Below are positions 1 through 9,213 of a DNA stretch of 52,841 nucleotides, in pieces; the stretch's first letter is position 1; each line of letters opens with the position of its first letter. The notes under the pieces are model-generated. The model was not told where the DNA came from. It did not search any database and saw nothing but the letters and a program-made list of their open reading frames with translations. Made by a program: the position numbers and the translations under genes. The stretch lies in contig NZ_CAJYOJ010000027.1 of assembly GCF_913776295.1 (NCBI RefSeq), forward strand, positions 1 through 52,841. The letters run 5' to 3'. Source of the stretch: an uncultured Pedobacter sp. (GTDB lineage Bacteria; Bacteroidota; Bacteroidia; Sphingobacteriales; Sphingobacteriaceae).

Positions 1-3000
1 TGCCATAATCCTGCTGGTTGCCCTGCCCTTTTACCTCATTATCGTTCTCCTTACCGTTAAAACCATAACGGTAGGCCTGTGCGCCAGGGTTGATAAAATC
101 GCGGCCGTTCATCTGCCCACCAAAAGCGTAGTAGTCGTTACTGTTAATTACATCGGGTACATAAGTATTGCCGCTTTGCAAACGGTTATCGCTCACCACC
201 GCCATAACGTTACCCAGGTGGTTACTCAACTCAAAGAACTTAAGGCCATAGTTGTTCCAAATACTGCTACCATTGGCTGTAGCTAAATTAAGGTTTGGTT
301 TCCACATTCCCAAACGGCTACTGCCATACAGCTGTTGCTCGCGCCAGTTGCTGGTATTGCCCGCATTATCATAAACCGCCAAGCTGTTGCCCTGGACATC
401 GCGTACATAATAAGTAGTGATATTATTGTAGAGCTTGCTTACCCGGTTGCCCGATGGATCATAAGTATAATCAATGCCCCCGCTATTTTTGCTAATGCTC
501 CTGATTTTACCATATACACTCCAATCAATATTACTGATACCTTCGGCAGCATCAGTTTTTAAGTTGCCAATATCATCGTAGCTGTAATTGTTGTTGCTAA
601 TATCATTTCCATTGGTTACGCCAACGGCATCGTTTACAGCGGCCAGGCGGTTATTAATAAGTTTGCCCGCTGCATTACGGTTGTAGGCATAGCTCAGATT
701 ATCCATGGCATTGCCATTCTGGTTATTGCGCTGCAGGTTTAAAATGTTTCCGTTACCATCGTAATTAAAACTTTCTTTAAACTTATTGCTCGCACTGGCA
801 AAATTCCAGTTACCGGTACCCAAATCATGCTGGTTTACATTTTTAATCCGGTTTAACTGATCGTAACCGTAACTGTAACCAACGGTTGCACCACTGTTAA
901 TACCTGCAATGGCGTAAGTGCTGTTACTGATATTACCGTTAAACAACGGCTTACCCGTAAGATCGCCATTGGTCCCCACATAGGTGTTGGCAAAAGCACC
1001 ATTGCCACCAATTGGGCTGTAATCGCCATTGTAATAGCCCAGGCTATAAGCCAGTGCATCTTTGGCAATGGTTGCGTTCTGGCCGTTTCCGGCATCGACA
1101 CCCATTTCTATACCTGGGTTTAATTGGGTTCCATTTACACCTTTTAACCAACCTTGCAGGGTATAAGCATAATCCATTCCCTGTACTTTCTCCAGGTTGC
1201 GGCCAAGTTCCATCCTGGCCAGCGGGCCATGCAGGTAATATTGGTAGCTGGCATCCAGACGCCGGCTTGGATCAGTCAGCGTACTACCAAAACCATAATT
1301 AACTACATTGGCCTGGGTACTGCTCCATGCAGCGGTTAAGCGATTATCGGCATCATATTTATATTGATAATAAAAGGCATCGTTCTGGCCATGCTGATAA
1401 GCCAGAAAATTAACTTTACCGCTAATTAAATCGTATTCGTAATTGATGGTTTTTAAACCCAGTCCGTTAATCTGCTGGTATAACGTTTTCACATTACCAC
1501 TTACATCATAGTTATAATACGTTGCATTAATGGCTGATGTTCCCGCTGTTTCGCGGTATACACTGGCCGATACCCGTTTACGCGGATGATCCTGCCCCAG
1601 GTTGGTCAATGTACCATTACCGCTAATCAAACCATCATAGTAAGTTTGGGTAATCTGGGTATTACTTCCTGAGCTTAAAAAGTTACGGTAAAAAGTATTG
1701 TCTACGTAAGCCGGTTCGGTTAAACCGCTGCTTGTCGTATTTTTCTGGCCTACCTCTTTTATCCTGCCCAATGCATCATAATCGGTATAGCTAAAATTAT
1801 TACCTGTGGCCTGTTTTGCATTTTGCGAAATCACCAAACGGCTGAGGTAATCGTACCAGAACTTGCTGGTACCGGCATCAGGGGTATATTGTTTTACCAC
1901 CTGGTTGGTGGCGTTGTAAGCATAAGTGGTGGTTAACCGGTGTAAAGGATAAGTACCATTAAACTGGGTTTCCAGGGTACTGTTTTCGGCAATGGTGGTA
2001 GGTTCGCCCGCTGCCGGTATGTTGAAACGGTACCAGGCCAAAGCAGTGCCATCGGCAACGGCAAAGCAGGGGCTTGCGGCGTTGGCGGTAATTTCGCCGG
2101 CGCCCATTAAACGCCCGTTATAAATACGCAGGTGTTTTAGGTTAGTAAAATTGCGCGGCATATTGATCGGGTTACTGGTAATGGTCCAGCCACAACCTGC
2201 CGCAGGTGCACCTGCCACCGGACTATAAGATTTTCCGTTTACCCAGATCTGTGCAATACCCTGCGCAAGATCTGCTCCCTGTACCACCACGTGTGTCCAT
2301 GGCGATAATGGTAAAATATCGCTCACATTGGCAGTTATGTGCCTGCTTAATACAATACTTACCTGATCTGCTGCCGTTTGGTTTAAGGTAAAAATATCAA
2401 CATTAACCAGGTTGCCGTTTACGCAGGCCTGTAACATGTATTTCATATCGGGCGTGGCGGCAATAAACTGTTTGCCCCCATCGGCATCCGTATGCAACCA
2501 CATTTCTACCGCGGTATTGCCGTGCGCCTGTAGAGTATTGCTTAGGGTTTGTAAAGCCGTATTCTGATCGGCCGCAGTTAGCGGGCCATTATAATTGCAA
2601 TCTTCAGGCTGTGCTTTTCTGCCACGCTGTACCAGTTCAATTTCGTTATCGGTTAAAAGTGTTACCCCTTCCGGCGGCACGGTACGGATGAGGTTACCAG
2701 CCAGATCATAATAGTATAACGTATAGTGATAAATCTGTTGTGAAGCCTTAAGCATCACATTAGCCTTTGCAGCTGCACAGGTATTCACATAGGCATTAAC
2801 AAATTTTCTTTTCTCTTCATTAATATAACTGCTGTATTGCTCGCTCCCCGTTCCGTAAGCCTGATCGATTAATGTTTTTACGCATGCCATCGGATCAACA
2901 GGTGCGGCAACATAAGGAGGCTCGTTACACAATAGGTCGCGGTTGCTGGAACTGTAATCCACGTAATCCTGGTACGATAGGAAAAAGCCGAATTTCTGGT

Positions 3001-6000
3001 TTAAATAGTTGCTAAAAATAGTTTCGTAATGGGCAGATGCCGGATTTAAACTATTGCCAAAAGCAGTATTTAAATCGGAAACAACTGTATTATAAGCATT
3101 TCTGGTTATACAACCAGTTGCCCCTGCGTCCAGAAAAACAGGGAGTTTGATATCATAATCCAATAAATGTTTGCAATTGGTGCAGCCTTTAATCAGGGTA
3201 TTTAATTCTGCTTCGCTTAAAGTCATTGCACCACCGTATTGTGCCACCAGTGTATTGTAAAAACCGGAGGTACCATAACCCGGCAGGTTCATTAACTTAG
3301 TACAGATCGCATCTGTAGTAGCGGAGATGGAAACCTGGGTAGGTTGCTGGATCACCTCATACGGATAGGGCGAATCGATTAACCATGGGTTCAGCAGATC
3401 GGTAAAAGCATTAATTCCTAGCGTGTATTTAATGACGTCGCCAAAATTTCTGGCCGCATGTCCATTAATATTTATAGTAGTTGAGCCGGGTAAACTACTG
3501 GCACCAAAAGGATGATCGAGGTCTCCTCCCAGCGTACATAAAGTGATTAAGTTGTTTCTGAGTTCATCTATTTTTGAGGTGAAGTTACCCGCTTCCAATC
3601 CTTTTTGAAGACGCTGAATCCAGCCATCGGCACTACCGGTACAGGAAGTATTGATCTGGCTGGTTAATGCAGCATATTGCTCTGCCTTATACTGCGCCTC
3701 GGTTAAACCTGTTTTGGGTGCGATGATATCTGGATCGAACCTGCTCTTTTTTTCGGCATAAATGGCCGGGCAGTTGGCTGGTGGTGGCGTTGAAGTGCAA
3801 AAACTTGCACCTGATATGGTATTCTGGTTTAAATATACCTTTTGGAACGGACTACAATTCTGTACTTGTATGTAATAGGTCGAGTCGTAAAAATAAGTAG
3901 CAGAGCTTTGTCCGTTTGGAACTGATATGACTACGGATTCGTATGTACTTGAGTAGTCGTGGTCAACCCTGAAATTTACAGTTACCTGTACATCCATATG
4001 GAATGATACCGGACTACCATTCTGATCAACCAGTTCTACCGTTGTTTTTCTGGGATTGTGAAAGTAATAACCATAACAATCTATATATTTCGAAATATTA
4101 CCATCGTTTAAGTTGGCCTCATCGCTTATTTTTGCACAAACAGTAACCGTATTTGAAACCCGCATTGCATTTTCCTCTTGCGGCGCACTGCTCCTCATGG
4201 TCATTGATGGTGTAGCGGCGAGCTCTGGCTGATACCTGGCTACCCAAACATCTCTATAAATCTGATAACTCCCTTTCTCATTTTGTACCGCGAAATAGGG
4301 TTTAAATTCATATTCGCCAAATTGGCCTGGCGTTTCTGATACAGGCGTATCAATATCACTTCTTCTGGCCTGTGTTGTAGCATTTCTATTGGCCTCCTGG
4401 TTGTTTACTTTATTAATGCTGTAAATATTATTGCTGTCAAAATCGGCGACAACTTTCTGTTGATTAGTATTGTTGGCCATTAACTGCATGGTAATTTCGC
4501 AAGGCGGCTGTTCTACGTAATTGCTGTTGGCTTCAACTGCTTTAAAGAGTGCTGTTGGCTGCTGATCACATGGATTACCGCCACCTCCCCCGCCTCCGCC
4601 ACCGCCACCAATATAGTTATTACAGATACTTACCCATACATTATTAAATAAGTAACTTGTATTATTATAAAAAACGGTATAACAAGGATAAAAAGTAAGA
4701 TCGCTATTATATAAACCTCCGTTACAGCCTACAGCGGGTGGATCAGCTTCATCATAACCTTCAAAAATGGTATATTGATATTGATAAGGATAATTAACGG
4801 TATAATAAGAACCATAACCATAACTGCCATCGGGTGTTAAACTGCCCTGAAAAGCACAACCGGCAGGAATAGTTTCTGTACAGGTCATTTCCCATACATT
4901 GGTGTACCTTATGGTTGCCCCCGATGGCATAGTAACGTCTAAGCAGCTGTAAAACTGCCTGGTTCCCAGATTGCTGCAAGTAATGGCGGGCGGTGCACTA
5001 TGCATTCCCGTAATGTAAGTATATGTTACCTGCTGGTTATTGAGGTAGTCGAATGTTTTATAGCTATTTGGAGACAGTTGCTGTGTAGATGCTGCGAATA
5101 TTCTTGTCGAGCAATCGCCATTGTTAGTATAATCATATTCAGCACTCACAGGTTTCCCTATGGTACAGGCAGTAGCAGGATTACAGGTTTCGTTATTTCG
5201 GATTATTTCTATATACTTTTCTTTAAGCTCCAGATAATAATCGCGGTAAAGTTGCCATTCGCGGTTTTCTACCCTACAGGCATCATTGGGGCTGCAGGTA
5301 TTCCAGTTCTGTGCGGTTGTATTTACCCCTAAATTGGTAGTACCGGTTGTGTCTGCACAATAAAGCACGAAATCAATAAAACCATTGATATTTTTTACAG
5401 CAACATCATTACGCCCGGTTTTTACCACACTGAAATTATTCAGGTCGAATTCCATATTGCTCTTGTAGGTAGCATACGCGGGATTAGTAAAAAAGGGATC
5501 GGTATTGAGCAGCCAGTTTACCGGATTATTGCGGTGGTAACCAATTGCTGCTGCCGTTTCTATTTCCTTTAATCGGTTGTCCCATGCTTTTTCTCCGGAG
5601 TGGTTAATGCAAAACTGAAGTTTGCAATATTCGGGGTGGAAACGGAGAAATTGTTCTGCCCAATCGGGTTTCCAGTACTTTACCAGGTCAGCTAATGTAA
5701 ATGAGGCATCATATGGATATATAATACTGCCATCCTCTTTGGTTACGGCACTATTGATATAGGCGGGATCAGCACTATCCAGGTTATCAAATGCACCATG
5801 TTTAAAATATAGCTGCAGTACGTTGGTAGCCGTCTCTAAAAAGTTACCAGAATCATCAACCATGGCATATTGTCCGCCGGGTGAAACATCCAGCAACATG
5901 GGGTTGCGGTAATCATCGCAAGGGCTGGCTGTGCTTACACAAGCTGCTTCAAGTGCCGCTACTTTATTTAAAAGATCATCATAAGTACTTGAAATCAGGT

Positions 6001-8272
6001 TCTGATAAGCACCCGGGGCTTCGCAAAGCTGATTAAGCCTGGCGATAAACATGGCTGTAAAATCTGCCTTGTTGCCTAGTTTTGCCCTTGCTGTTTTACA
6101 ATCGGCAAAACAATCCTGAAAGCGGCTTTCGGCAAGATACCTCAATACAAAATCAGACTGTTTTTGAAGATAAAGCGCATTCTGGCCTTTTTTTACATAT
6201 TCGTCTGTAAAGTAATTGATTACTTTTTCGCTCAGATTAAAATTAAAGGTAATGTAATATTCGCCAATCTGGTTAAATGCCGTTTCAATAGTACCGTTAT
6301 ATACCCCTCCATCATCACAATTTGAGGCATCAGCGCCAATTTTAACAGGAGTAGCCGTATTATACACCACAACATTACAATTATCCCGTATGGTAATGCC
6401 CAGTTCATAATAGCAATTACTGCAGGGTTGAAAAGTGGTACCCGGATATTGTGCAATCAATTTTTCTATATCATACTTTAGCGTAACAAGGCCAGGTACC
6501 GATGCAGTATAAGTGGTAGTTGCATTCAGGCTTAAACGGCTGGCATCAAAATTAAATTGCTCTGGTTTTAATATTTTCATGTTAAGCTCCTGTGCAGCAG
6601 GTTTGTTATCCAGGCTGGTAACATTATCAGGTGTATTACCGGTTAATGCCGTTGCAATAGTTTTACCACTGGCATTCAGGTAGCTGATACTGATCTGTCC
6701 GTTTGGATCGATCACCATATTTTTAAGGTAATGCTCAGCAAAACCTACGTCGTTACCAAATAGCCTGTCCAATTCCCATTGTTCAGGTTTACCATAATAA
6801 TATCTGGTGGTATGCTTTTCGCTGGTGCCAGGCTGGAAAGTATAACCTACACCACCCTGTAATTTTATCCTACCTGTATTATCCGGCGTATACTGCGTTA
6901 CTGATAAAGGATAACCGCCAGCATCAGGAATATATTGATTAAATGAGGTGAGGTTTTTAAACTGATTTTGTGTTGAATAATAGCGTGATGCGCCGGATGA
7001 TATGTTTAAAGCCGATGGCAAAGGTTCGCAGTTGGCCGCATTTAAATCGGTATAACTATAGGGTAAATTGCTGGCATTCCGGTTAAAAGCAGGAAAATAA
7101 TGCAGAGATTGGCTGGTTGTACTTTCTCTAACCGGAGCAGGTAAAATACTCGCTGCAGCACGCCCAAACTCATCGTAAACATTTTCTTGTACAACAGCTA
7201 CATCATCACTGTTGTTGAGGGTTACGGTTTGGCGCCCCCTCAACGAGCCATCAAAATAACTGACTACTTCTTTCTTTTTTCCTTCTTCGGCGTAAGTAAC
7301 AGCATATTGCCAGTTTAAATTCTGCTGATGCCAGCCCGGCTCCCATATTGCATAGTTATTATTGTTATCCTGTTTGTAAAACCATTCACCGATATTTCTG
7401 AGCCCATCGTTAGTGTATTGCACCTGCCTCATCCTCACCAATATATATTTGGCATTATACAACAAAGAAATGGTATAGTTATTTTCGTGAGTGGTGATCC
7501 GCGTGGCATTGTTTCTGAAGATGGCTCCAATATCATCATTAGAATATGCTCCGCTATTTGATTTTAATGCGTCTGCAATTGTTTCCCATTCCGATCCATT
7601 ATCAATACTTACCCACTCGATATCATATTCTTCTGCCCCGGGTATTAAAGACCAGCTCAACTTTAACTGATTATCCTGAACGGTTCCGACGCTTAACCGC
7701 TGCATACCTTTAGTTTTGGACTGTACTGCCTGTTCGCCATTAATACCTAAAAACAAATAAGGTTTAAATGCATATTTACGGTCGATATTGATCATGCTGC
7801 TCAATTGCAGCACAGGAGGTAGCTGAGTTCCAAATTCCGGACTGTTAATGGATACCACATATACCTTTACGTAATAACCATTTTGAAAACTATAGGTGTC
7901 TATCCCTTTATAAACTGCTCCTGCATTTTTATCATAATTTACCTTAAGCTCAATATCATCAATTTTGGTTGCATCGATCTGCGCCGGAGAACTAAAATAC
8001 TCAATCCTGATTTTTAAGGTACAGCTAAAAGACTGGCTAATGGCCTGTTCATCCAAAACCTGCAAGTTAATGCTGTTTTTAACTGAAATATTGGTGATAT
8101 CGGCCCAGTTGAACGATGTATTTTTAAACTTTTCGTCTTTTACCAATAAGGAGTCGCCAGCTTTAATGTTCCCTTTCAAAAAATTTTGATAGGGTTCTAC
8201 CGCTGCAAATGCATATTGTTGCAGCAATACCAATAAAGAAACCACAAAAATAAAACGGAGCGTTTTTAACAT
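1..8272 (-). CDS. Giant secreted RHS-repeat protein, C-terminus cut by the window edge
   Basis: The frame opens at an ATG whose first base is 8272 and is still open at position 1, giving at least 2757 codons. Residues 1-23 form a signal peptide (MLKTLRFIFVV...YAFA). A fibronectin-III-like segment lies near residues 184-230, and a run of 11 glycines at 1222-1232 forms a linker. A LamG/concanavalin-like segment spans about 1890-2075, then YD-type RHS repeats run from about 2090 onward. The Bacteroidota RHS core is visible at the end: NHLGNVMAVVSDNR near 2680-2697 and YGFNGKENDNEVKG near 2735-2753. Only the start of the core is present, so the variable C-terminal tip, which in this family often carries a toxin or adhesin domain, lies outside. 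The protein is probably a large cell-surface or secreted shell. It is the last visible gene of an exported-protein operon, preceded by a 149-nt gap with two hairpins. Confidence 0.9.
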   Translation of the reverse strand, partial: MLKTLRFIFVVSLLVLLQQYAFAAVEPYQNFLKGNIKAGDSLLVKDEKFKNTSFNWADITNISVKNSINLQVLDEQAISQSFSCTLKIRIEYFSSPAQIDATKIDDIELKVNYDKNAGAVYKGIDTYSFQNGYYVKVYVVSINSPEFGTQLPPVLQLSSMINIDRKYAFKPYLFLGINGEQAVQSKTKGMQRLSVGTVQDNQLKLSWSLIPGAEEYDIEWVSIDNGSEWETIADALKSNSGAYSNDDIGAIFRNNATRITTHENNYTISLLYNAKYILVRMRQVQYTNDGLRNIGEWFYKQDNNNNYAIWEPGWHQQNLNWQYAVTYAEEGKKKEVVSYFDGSLRGRQTVTLNNSDDVAVVQENVYDEFGRAAASILPAPVRESTTSQSLHYFPAFNRNASNLPYSYTDLNAANCEPLPSALNISSGASRYYSTQNQFKNLTSFNQYIPDAGGYPLSVTQYTPDNTGRIKLQGGVGYTFQPGTSEKHTTRYYYGKPEQWELDRLFGNDVGFAEHYLKNMVIDPNGQISISYLNASGKTIATALTGNTPDNVTSLDNKPAAQELNMKILKPEQFNFDASRLSLNATTTYTASVPGLVTLKYDIEKLIAQYPGTTFQPCSNCYYELGITIRDNCNVVVYNTATPVKIGADASNCDDGGVYNGTIETAFNQIGEYYITFNFNLSEKVINYFTDEYVKKGQNALYLQKQSDFVLRYLAESRFQDCFADCKTARAKLGNKADFTAMFIARLNQLCEAPGAYQNLISSTYDDLLNKVAALEAACVSTASPCDDYRNPMLLDVSPGGQYAMVDDSGNFLETATNVLQLYFKHGAFDNLDSADPAYINSAVTKEDGSIIYPYDASFTLADLVKYWKPDWAEQFLRFHPEYCKLQFCINHSGEKAWDNRLKEIETAAAIGYHRNNPVNWLLNTDPFFTNPAYATYKSNMEFDLNNFSVVKTGRNDVAVKNINGFIDFVLYCADTTGTTNLGVNTTAQNWNTCSPNDACRVENREWQLYRDYYLELKEKYIEIIRNNETCNPATACTIGKPVSAEYDYTNNGDCSTRIFAASTQQLSPNSYKTFDYLNNQQVTYTYITGMHSAPPAITCSNLGTRQFYSCLDVTMPSGATIRYTNVWEMTCTETIPAGCAFQGSLTPDGSYGYGSYYTVNYPYQYQYTIFEGYDEADPPAVGCNGGLYNSDLTFYPCYTVFYNNTSYLFNNVWVSICNNYIGGGGGGGGGGGNPCDQQPTALFKAVEANSNYVEQPPCEITMQLMANNTNQQKVVADFDSNNIYSINKVNNQEANRNATTQARRSDIDTPVSETPGQFGEYEFKPYFAVQNEKGSYQIYRDVWVARYQPELAATPSMTMRSSAPQEENAMRVSNTVTVCAKISDEANLNDGNISKYIDCYGYYFHNPRKTTVELVDQNGSPVSFHMDVQVTVNFRVDHDYSSTYESVVISVPNGQSSATYFYDSTYYIQVQNCSPFQKVYLNQNTISGASFCTSTPPPANCPAIYAEKKSRFDPDIIAPKTGLTEAQYKAEQYAALTSQINTSCTGSADGWIQRLQKGLEAGNFTSKIDELRNNLITLCTLGGDLDHPFGASSLPGSTTININGHAARNFGDVIKYTLGINAFTDLLNPWLIDSPYPYEVIQQPTQVSISATTDAICTKLMNLPGYGTSGFYNTLVAQYGGAMTLSEAELNTLIKGCTNCKHLLDYDIKLPVFLDAGATGCITRNAYNTVVSDLNTAFGNSLNPASAHYETIFSNYLNQKFGFFLSYQDYVDYSSSNRDLLCNEPPYVAAPVDPMACVKTLIDQAYGTGSEQYSSYINEEKRKFVNAYVNTCAAAKANVMLKASQQIYHYTLYYYDLAGNLIRTVPPEGVTLLTDNEIELVQRGRKAQPEDCNYNGPLTAADQNTALQTLSNTLQAHGNTAVEMWLHTDADGGKQFIAATPDMKYMLQACVNGNLVNVDIFTLNQTAADQVSIVLSRHITANVSDILPLSPWTHVVVQGADLAQGIAQIWVNGKSYSPVAGAPAAGCGWTITSNPINMPRNFTNLKHLRIYNGRLMGAGEITANAASPCFAVADGTALAWYRFNIPAAGEPTTIAENSTLETQFNGTYPLHRLTTTYAYNATNQVVKQYTPDAGTSKFWYDYLSRLVISQNAKQATGNNFSYTDYDALGRIKEVGQKNTTSSGLTEPAYVDNTFYRNFLSSGSNTQITQTYYDGLISGNGTLTNLGQDHPRKRVSASVYRETAGTSAINATYYNYDVSGNVKTLYQQINGLGLKTINYEYDLISGKVNFLAYQHGQNDAFYYQYKYDADNRLTAAWSSTQANVVNYGFGSTLTDPSRRLDASYQYYLHGPLARMELGRNLEKVQGMDYAYTLQGWLKGVNGTQLNPGIEMGVDAGNGQNATIAKDALAYSLGYYNGDYSPIGGNGAFANTYVGTNGDLTGKPLFNGNISNSTYAIAGINSGATVGYSYGYDQLNRIKNVNQHDLGTGNWNFASASNKFKESFNYDGNGNILNLQRNNQNGNAMDNLSYAYNRNAAGKLINNRLAAVNDAVGVTNGNDISNNNYSYDDIGNLKTDAAEGISNIDWSVYGKIRSISKNSGGIDYTYDPSGNRVSKLYNNITTYYVRDVQGNSLAVYDNAGNTSNWREQQLYGSSRLGMWKPNLNLATANGSSIWNNYGLKFFELSNHLGNVMAVVSDNRLQSGNTYVPDVINSNDYYAFGGQMNGRDFINPGAQAYRYGFNGKENDNEVKGQGNQQDYG

Positions 8273-8302
8273 AACTAAATATTCTTAATAATATCTTATT
8301 TC

Positions 8303-8362
8303 AATCAGGCATCCATTACCTGATTATTCTTATCTCAATAAGTTAAAACACCATAGGTGTTT
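8303..8362 (-). terminator. Two tandem hairpins before the second RHS gene; possible attenuator
   Basis: Two perfect inverted repeats lie in the 149-nt gap. One has 7-bp arms AATCAGG/CCTGATT at 8303-8325 with a 9-nt loop. The other has 7-bp arms AAACACC/GGTGTTT at 8346-8362 with a 3-nt loop. Read on the minus strand, the second hairpin is met first and ends in a short T run, like a weak intrinsic terminator. It could partly uncouple the RHS gene from the five genes before it. Function is inferred from shape only. Confidence 0.4.
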
Positions 8363-8421
8363 AGTCGCGCACCTTGCTGCTTGGCTTTTCCTTTAATTGA
8401 ACGGCAGGTGGCAAGCTACAA

Positions 8422-9213
8422 TTAACGGCCTATCTCAATTACTTCGTAACCTGTATAGGCATGGACAGCTTTAAACCCGTGATCTGATTTCGCCAGTATC
8501 CGTTCTATGGACAATAACGCAGTTTCGTTCAGGTTGCTCCTTTCTGAATATTTCATCAAAATGGTTTTATCCATTTTTGAATTTAAGGGATCTTCGAGGT
8601 TACTTAACCGGATAAAAACTTCGGTTGGCTTGAATGTATCACGATTAAAGGTTAGGCTATATTCCTTGCAGGTTACATGATGTGGATTGATAATGGATAT
8701 TTTACGAAATCCTTCCGGAGCAGGCATTTCCACCACACGATATCTTTCCCCGCGTAAGCCTGAAACGAGTTTTTCTATCTGGGGGAACATCAGTTGCGGG
8801 TTTATGCTTTTGTGCGGCGAAAGCATGATTTTTTTTTGCTGTCCATCTATCTGCACACAATACGCGCTCGTATTGATCATTTCTACCAAATTCATCTTAT
8901 AGTAGAAACTACTGTCTTTTTTAATAAAACAATAAGCGGCATTATCAACATTTACCGAGCTGTCACTCCCATCGTGAACACTTAAGGTACCTGACAGGGT
9001 AAGATCATGGGCATTAAAATCGATGGCCTTCGCGGCCAAAGTAAATAATTTCAGTTTTGCGGTATCGATATGAATGGTTTCAACGGTATCTTGTGCAACT
9101 ACTACAGTTGCTTCGCTTTTATTCGCCGCTATTTTTGCACTCGCAATGGCAACAAAAAGGATAGCCGCAAGGCCAACTGACGAAAAGAATAGTTTTTTAT
9201 GTAAGGTTTTCAT
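8422..9213 (-). CDS. Exported protein of unknown function in the RHS operon
   Basis: A 263-aa protein with an N-terminal hydrophobic segment (residues 8-27, LFFSSVGLAAILFVAIASA) that reads as a signal peptide or anchor. The rest is soluble and rich in beta-strand-like alternation, with stretches such as YKMNLVEMINTSAYCVQID followed by KKIMLSP that loosely recall LolA-like half-barrels. I do not recognise a named family. Its start overlaps the stop of the 2198-aa giant by one base (TAATG), so the two are translationally coupled. It sits between two RHS-type giants, so an accessory, chaperone or anchoring role for one of them is a reasonable guess, but no catalytic motif is visible. Confidence 0.75.
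   Translation of the reverse strand: MKTLHKKLFFSSVGLAAILFVAIASAKIAANKSEATVVVAQDTVETIHIDTAKLKLFTLAAKAIDFNAHDLTLSGTLSVHDGSDSSVNVDNAAYCFIKKDSSFYYKMNLVEMINTSAYCVQIDGQQKKIMLSPHKSINPQLMFPQIEKLVSGLRGERYRVVEMPAPEGFRKISIINPHHVTCKEYSLTFNRDTFKPTEVFIRLSNLEDPLNSKMDKTILMKYSERSNLNETALLSIERILAKSDHGFKAVHAYTGYEVIEIGR

Noticed and set aside
5000..5332. Plus-strand 110-codon frame and other short plus frames under the giant RHS gene
   Set aside because: The minus frame is continuous across the whole 8.3 kb and carries the RHS core and other domains.
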